Shown here one piece after another: positions 6,469 to 8,100 of a stretch of 8,100 nucleotides of DNA. Each line of letters begins with the position of its first letter. The stretch's first letter is position 1. The stretch is taken from assembly GCA_964579415.1 (NCBI GenBank), contig CAZOGW010000131.1, positions 1 to 8,100 on the forward strand, written 5' to 3'. The translations under genes were made by a program, and so were the position numbers. This DNA is from CAZOGW01 sp964579415. Lineage in GTDB: Bacteria; Actinomycetota; Acidimicrobiia; Spongiisociales; UBA5794. A model generated the notes under the pieces. That model was not told the origin of the DNA, searched no databases, and saw only the letters and a program-made list of their open reading frames with translations.

Positions 6469-6497
6469 AACGTAGCAAGCGACCCACCGGCCTGCAA
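6469..6497 (-). promoter_or_regulatory. Candidate promoter for the RTX/MopE gene
   Basis: On the minus strand, a -35-like TTGCAG (6492-6497) and a -10-like TACGTT (6469-6474) are separated by exactly 17 bases. The start would be at about 6461-6463, leaving a leader of about 67 bases before the ATG at 6395, which has its own ribosome binding site. This suggests that the RTX gene can be transcribed independently of the upstream peptidase gene. Confidence 0.5.
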
Positions 6498-6524
6498 CGC
6501 GTAGCCGGGGACGTTCACCCTGGC

Positions 6525-7523
6525 TCAGCCGGTTCCGCCTGCTTGGAGGAACGCTTCGAGAACGGCGATGTTCTCCAGCAGCAGGGCCGTGTCGACGTGG
6601 TTGTCGTCCGGGGTGTGCCAGGCGGGGTTGTCGGGCCGCCACAACATGGCGGCCCGACTCCCCGCTTGGGCGAACCCTTCATGGTCGGAGATGTCGCCGC
6701 GGTCGAGGATCTCGACGGTGACGCCGACCGCGGCCCCTGCTTCCGCCAGCGCCCTTGCCGCCGCCGGGTCGGTACCCTCGTAGGCGACGCCGAAGAGACG
6801 TTCGCCGACGCCGACCATGTCCACCGACAGCATCCAATCGGGGGAGGCGCCTTCGGAGGCGAGGCGCGCCGCGGCCTGGCGCGAGCCGTAGTGGTGGTCG
6901 GATGCGGTCATCCCTTCCAGCACCTCCTCGGCGCCGAACCACGCCACCTGCACCGTGAGACCTTCCACGGGGTCGTCGATCAGCCGGCGCAGTAACTCCA
7001 GCAGGACCACGGTGCCGCTGCCGTTGTCGTCGAGGCCGGGGGAGCCGGGGACGGTGTCGATGTGGGCACCGAGCAGGACGGTGGTGGCGCCGTCGCCTAC
7101 CGGCTCGGCCCAGACGTTGATCGAGGTCTTCCCGTTGGGGAGGGGCACATCCTCGGTGGCCGCCGGCGACCCGGTCACCACGTCGACCTGGGTGGCGAGC
7201 CATTCGGCGAGCTGCGCCTCCTCGGGGGAACCGGCGACCCGCACCGAGATGCCGGCCACCGTCTCCACATCGCTGTGGAGCCGCTCGGCGGTGGCGTCGG
7301 CGCCCCTGTCGAGACGCTGGGGAGGCGCTGTCGGGGGCAGGGTCGTAGTCGTCGTGGGCGCCGCGGTGGCGGTGGGGAGGGTCGAGGTCGCCAGGGGCAC
7401 GTCCACGGTGGTCGTGCCTGCCGGGGTCGTGGTCGGCGTCGTTTCCGGCGTGGTGCCGCCACACGCCGCCAGCGCCGCGGCCAGGACCGATGCCGCCATG
7501 CCGAGTGCCCAGTGAGGTCTCAC
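6525..7523 (-). CDS. M28-family zinc metallopeptidase, secreted lipoprotein
   Basis: A 332-residue lipoprotein predicted to cleave N-terminal residues or short peptides outside the membrane, as co-catalytic di-zinc M28 aminopeptidases do. A short lipoprotein signal ends in the lipobox LAAC with Cys21. A Thr/Pro/Ala-rich linker (about 24-68) is followed by the catalytic domain. Family metal ligands and catalytic residues are all visible: His154 in GAHIDTVPG, Asp165 in GLDDNGSG, the Glu199-Glu200 pair in FGAEE (general base and zinc ligand), Asp235 in LSVDMVG, and His303 in WHTPDDN. It should therefore be active. Start choice: GTG at 7523 gives the basic n-region VRPHW and lies 8 bases after a TACCGT box. 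The open frame continues upstream to 7922, but that extension is not lipoprotein-like and would overlap the aconitase gene. ATG at 7499 is an alternative with a shorter n-region. It lies upstream of the RTX/MopE gene on the same strand with a 129-bp gap. Physiological substrates are unknown. Confidence 0.92.
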   Translation of the reverse strand: MRPHWALGMAASVLAAALAACGGTTPETTPTTTPAGTTTVDVPLATSTLPTATAAPTTTTTLPPTAPPQRLDRGADATAERLHSDVETVAGISVRVAGSPEEAQLAEWLATQVDVVTGSPAATEDVPLPNGKTSINVWAEPVGDGATTVLLGAHIDTVPGSPGLDDNGSGTVVLLELLRRLIDDPVEGLTVQVAWFGAEEVLEGMTASDHHYGSRQAAARLASEGASPDWMLSVDMVGVGERLFGVAYEGTDPAAARALAEAGAAVGVTVEILDRGDISDHEGFAQAGSRAAMLWRPDNPAWHTPDDNHVDTALLLENIAVLEAFLQAGGTG

Positions 7524-7531
7524 CGAACCGA

Positions 7532-7537
7532 ACGGTA
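7532..7537 (-). promoter_or_regulatory. Candidate -10 box of a leaderless promoter for the peptidase gene
   Basis: On the minus strand the box is TACCGT (TANNNT), and it ends 8 bases before the GTG at 7523. No Shine-Dalgarno sequence is seen at the right distance and no clear -35 is present. The arrangement mirrors the TAGCAT and TACGAT boxes upstream of 707 and 791. Confidence 0.35.
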
Positions 7538-7648
7538 GCCCGGTGAGGATCCTGAGATGTTGCCCCTTCCTCCCGGTGAGATCGGGCCCGACGCGGTAAG
7601 TCCCGCGCTTGTTGGCGTGGAACGCAACTCGCGACGGCTCTCCGCCGA

Positions 7649-7662
7649 AAGATGCGCATCTT
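7649..7662. promoter_or_regulatory. 14-bp perfect palindrome upstream of the aconitase gene (candidate operator)
   Basis: AAGATGCGCATCTT reads identically on both strands and sits 56 bases before the aconitase ATG, within the 195-bp divergent spacer. Its length and symmetry suit a dimeric repressor, and its position suits control of the aconitase promoter. Actinobacterial aconitase genes are known regulatory targets (for example of the TetR-type AcnR in corynebacteria), but I cannot match this site to a named operator. No convincing -35/-10 pair is visible next to it. Confidence 0.45.
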
Positions 7663-7718
7663 GCGTCGGTACCATGCGTTAATGAGCGCAGGACCAAATC
7701 GCAAAGCGAGGGCGCGAC

Positions 7719-8100
7719 ATGACAGCTGGACACGACCCCTTCGAGGCCCGGGCCACCATCGACACCCCGCTGGGGGAGAGGGTGGTGTACCGGCTCGACG
7801 CGCTGCGTGACCTGGGCGACATCGACTCGCTGCCCTACAGCATCAAGGTCCTGCTGGAGTCCGTGCTGCGTAACCACGACGGCCATGTCGTCACCGACCG
7901 GGACGTCACCGCTCTCGCTCACTACGACGCATCCAAGGTGGAGGAGACCGAGATCGCCTTCACCCCGGGACGGGTGGTGCTCCAGGACTTCACCGGGGTC
8001 CCCGCCGTCGTCGACCTCGCCGCCATGCGGGACGCCATCGTCCGCATGACCGGAGACCCCGCCGCGGCGCAGAAGGTCAACCCGCTGGTGCCCTCCGACC
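7719..8100 (+). CDS. acnA: Aconitate hydratase, N-terminal part (runs off the window)
   Basis: The first 127 codons of an aconitase of the AcnA/IRP1 type, the TCA-cycle enzyme that interconverts citrate and isocitrate using a [4Fe-4S] cluster in the cytoplasm. The N-terminus is highly characteristic: YRLDAL, then SLPYSIKVLLESVLRN (about 38-53), then FTPGRVVLQDFTGVPAVVDLAAMRDA (about 86-111) and KVNPLVPSD at the window edge. Family members are about 900 residues, so most of the protein, including the cluster cysteines, lies beyond the end. The ATG at 7719 has GAGGG (7708-7712) six bases upstream. An ATG at 7682 is out of frame and not the start. The gene is divergent from the M28 peptidase across 195 bp that include a 14-bp palindrome. 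The frame is open with no sign of decay. The family call is near certain. Confidence 0.96.
   Translation, partial: MTAGHDPFEARATIDTPLGERVVYRLDALRDLGDIDSLPYSIKVLLESVLRNHDGHVVTDRDVTALAHYDASKVEETEIAFTPGRVVLQDFTGVPAVVDLAAMRDAIVRMTGDPAAAQKVNPLVPSD

Noticed and set aside
7682..7718. ATG at 7682 as the aconitase start
   Set aside because: It is 37 bases from the ATG at 7719 and therefore out of frame with the aconitase sequence. The ATG at 7719 has a good ribosome binding site.
7524..7922. N-terminal extension of the peptidase frame up to 7922
   Set aside because: It would bury the lipoprotein signal inside the protein and overlap the divergent aconitase coding region. The added residues show no domain.

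Overview
The window is GC-rich, with strong G/C bias at third codon positions. It uses GTG as well as ATG starts, and several genes appear to be leaderless. Threonine/proline-rich linkers follow membrane anchors or lipobox cysteines in two proteins. Together these suggest a chromosomal segment from a high-GC actinobacterium, possibly of the Acidimicrobiia type. That placement rests on style rather than a marker gene. I see no rRNA, tRNA, CRISPR array, transposase or phage gene.

Layout. (1) At 69-1402 there is a divergent redox pair: a membrane-anchored TlpA/ResA-like thioredoxin on the minus strand and a cytoplasmic sulfite-oxidase-fold molybdopterin oxidoreductase on the plus strand. They share an 83-bp spacer in which both genes look leaderless. 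(2) At 1403-1522 a short regulatory stretch carries three tandem copies of a 7-bp unit, several GGTGAC hexamers and a TGACGTCA palindrome. (3) At 1523-3062 a small ECF-like sigma factor overlaps by 8 bp a single-pass membrane protein with a large outer domain; this looks like a sigma factor with its membrane regulator. (4) Two GC-rich hairpins at 3068-3122 sit at the convergent junction. (5) At 3084-6395 a minus-strand operon runs from a 975-aa secreted mosaic protein (signal peptide, 15 RTX-type calcium-binding repeats, a long uncharacterised middle, a MopE-like metal-binding motif, a YfaP-like C-terminal domain) into a 122-aa two-span membrane protein. (6) At 6525-7523 lies an M28-family zinc metallopeptidase lipoprotein on the minus strand. 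(7) From 7719 to the window end is the first 127 codons of a plus-strand aconitase; a 14-bp perfect palindrome lies upstream.

How the genes may fit together. At least four products act at or outside the membrane: the thioredoxin, the sigma-regulator outer domain, the RTX/MopE protein and the M28 lipoprotein. Aconitase is ordinary central metabolism. The least described parts are the RTX/MopE mosaic with its small membrane partner, and the sigma factor paired with a cysteine-free membrane protein in place of a zinc-type anti-sigma factor. Functional links between the blocks are inference from proximity only.
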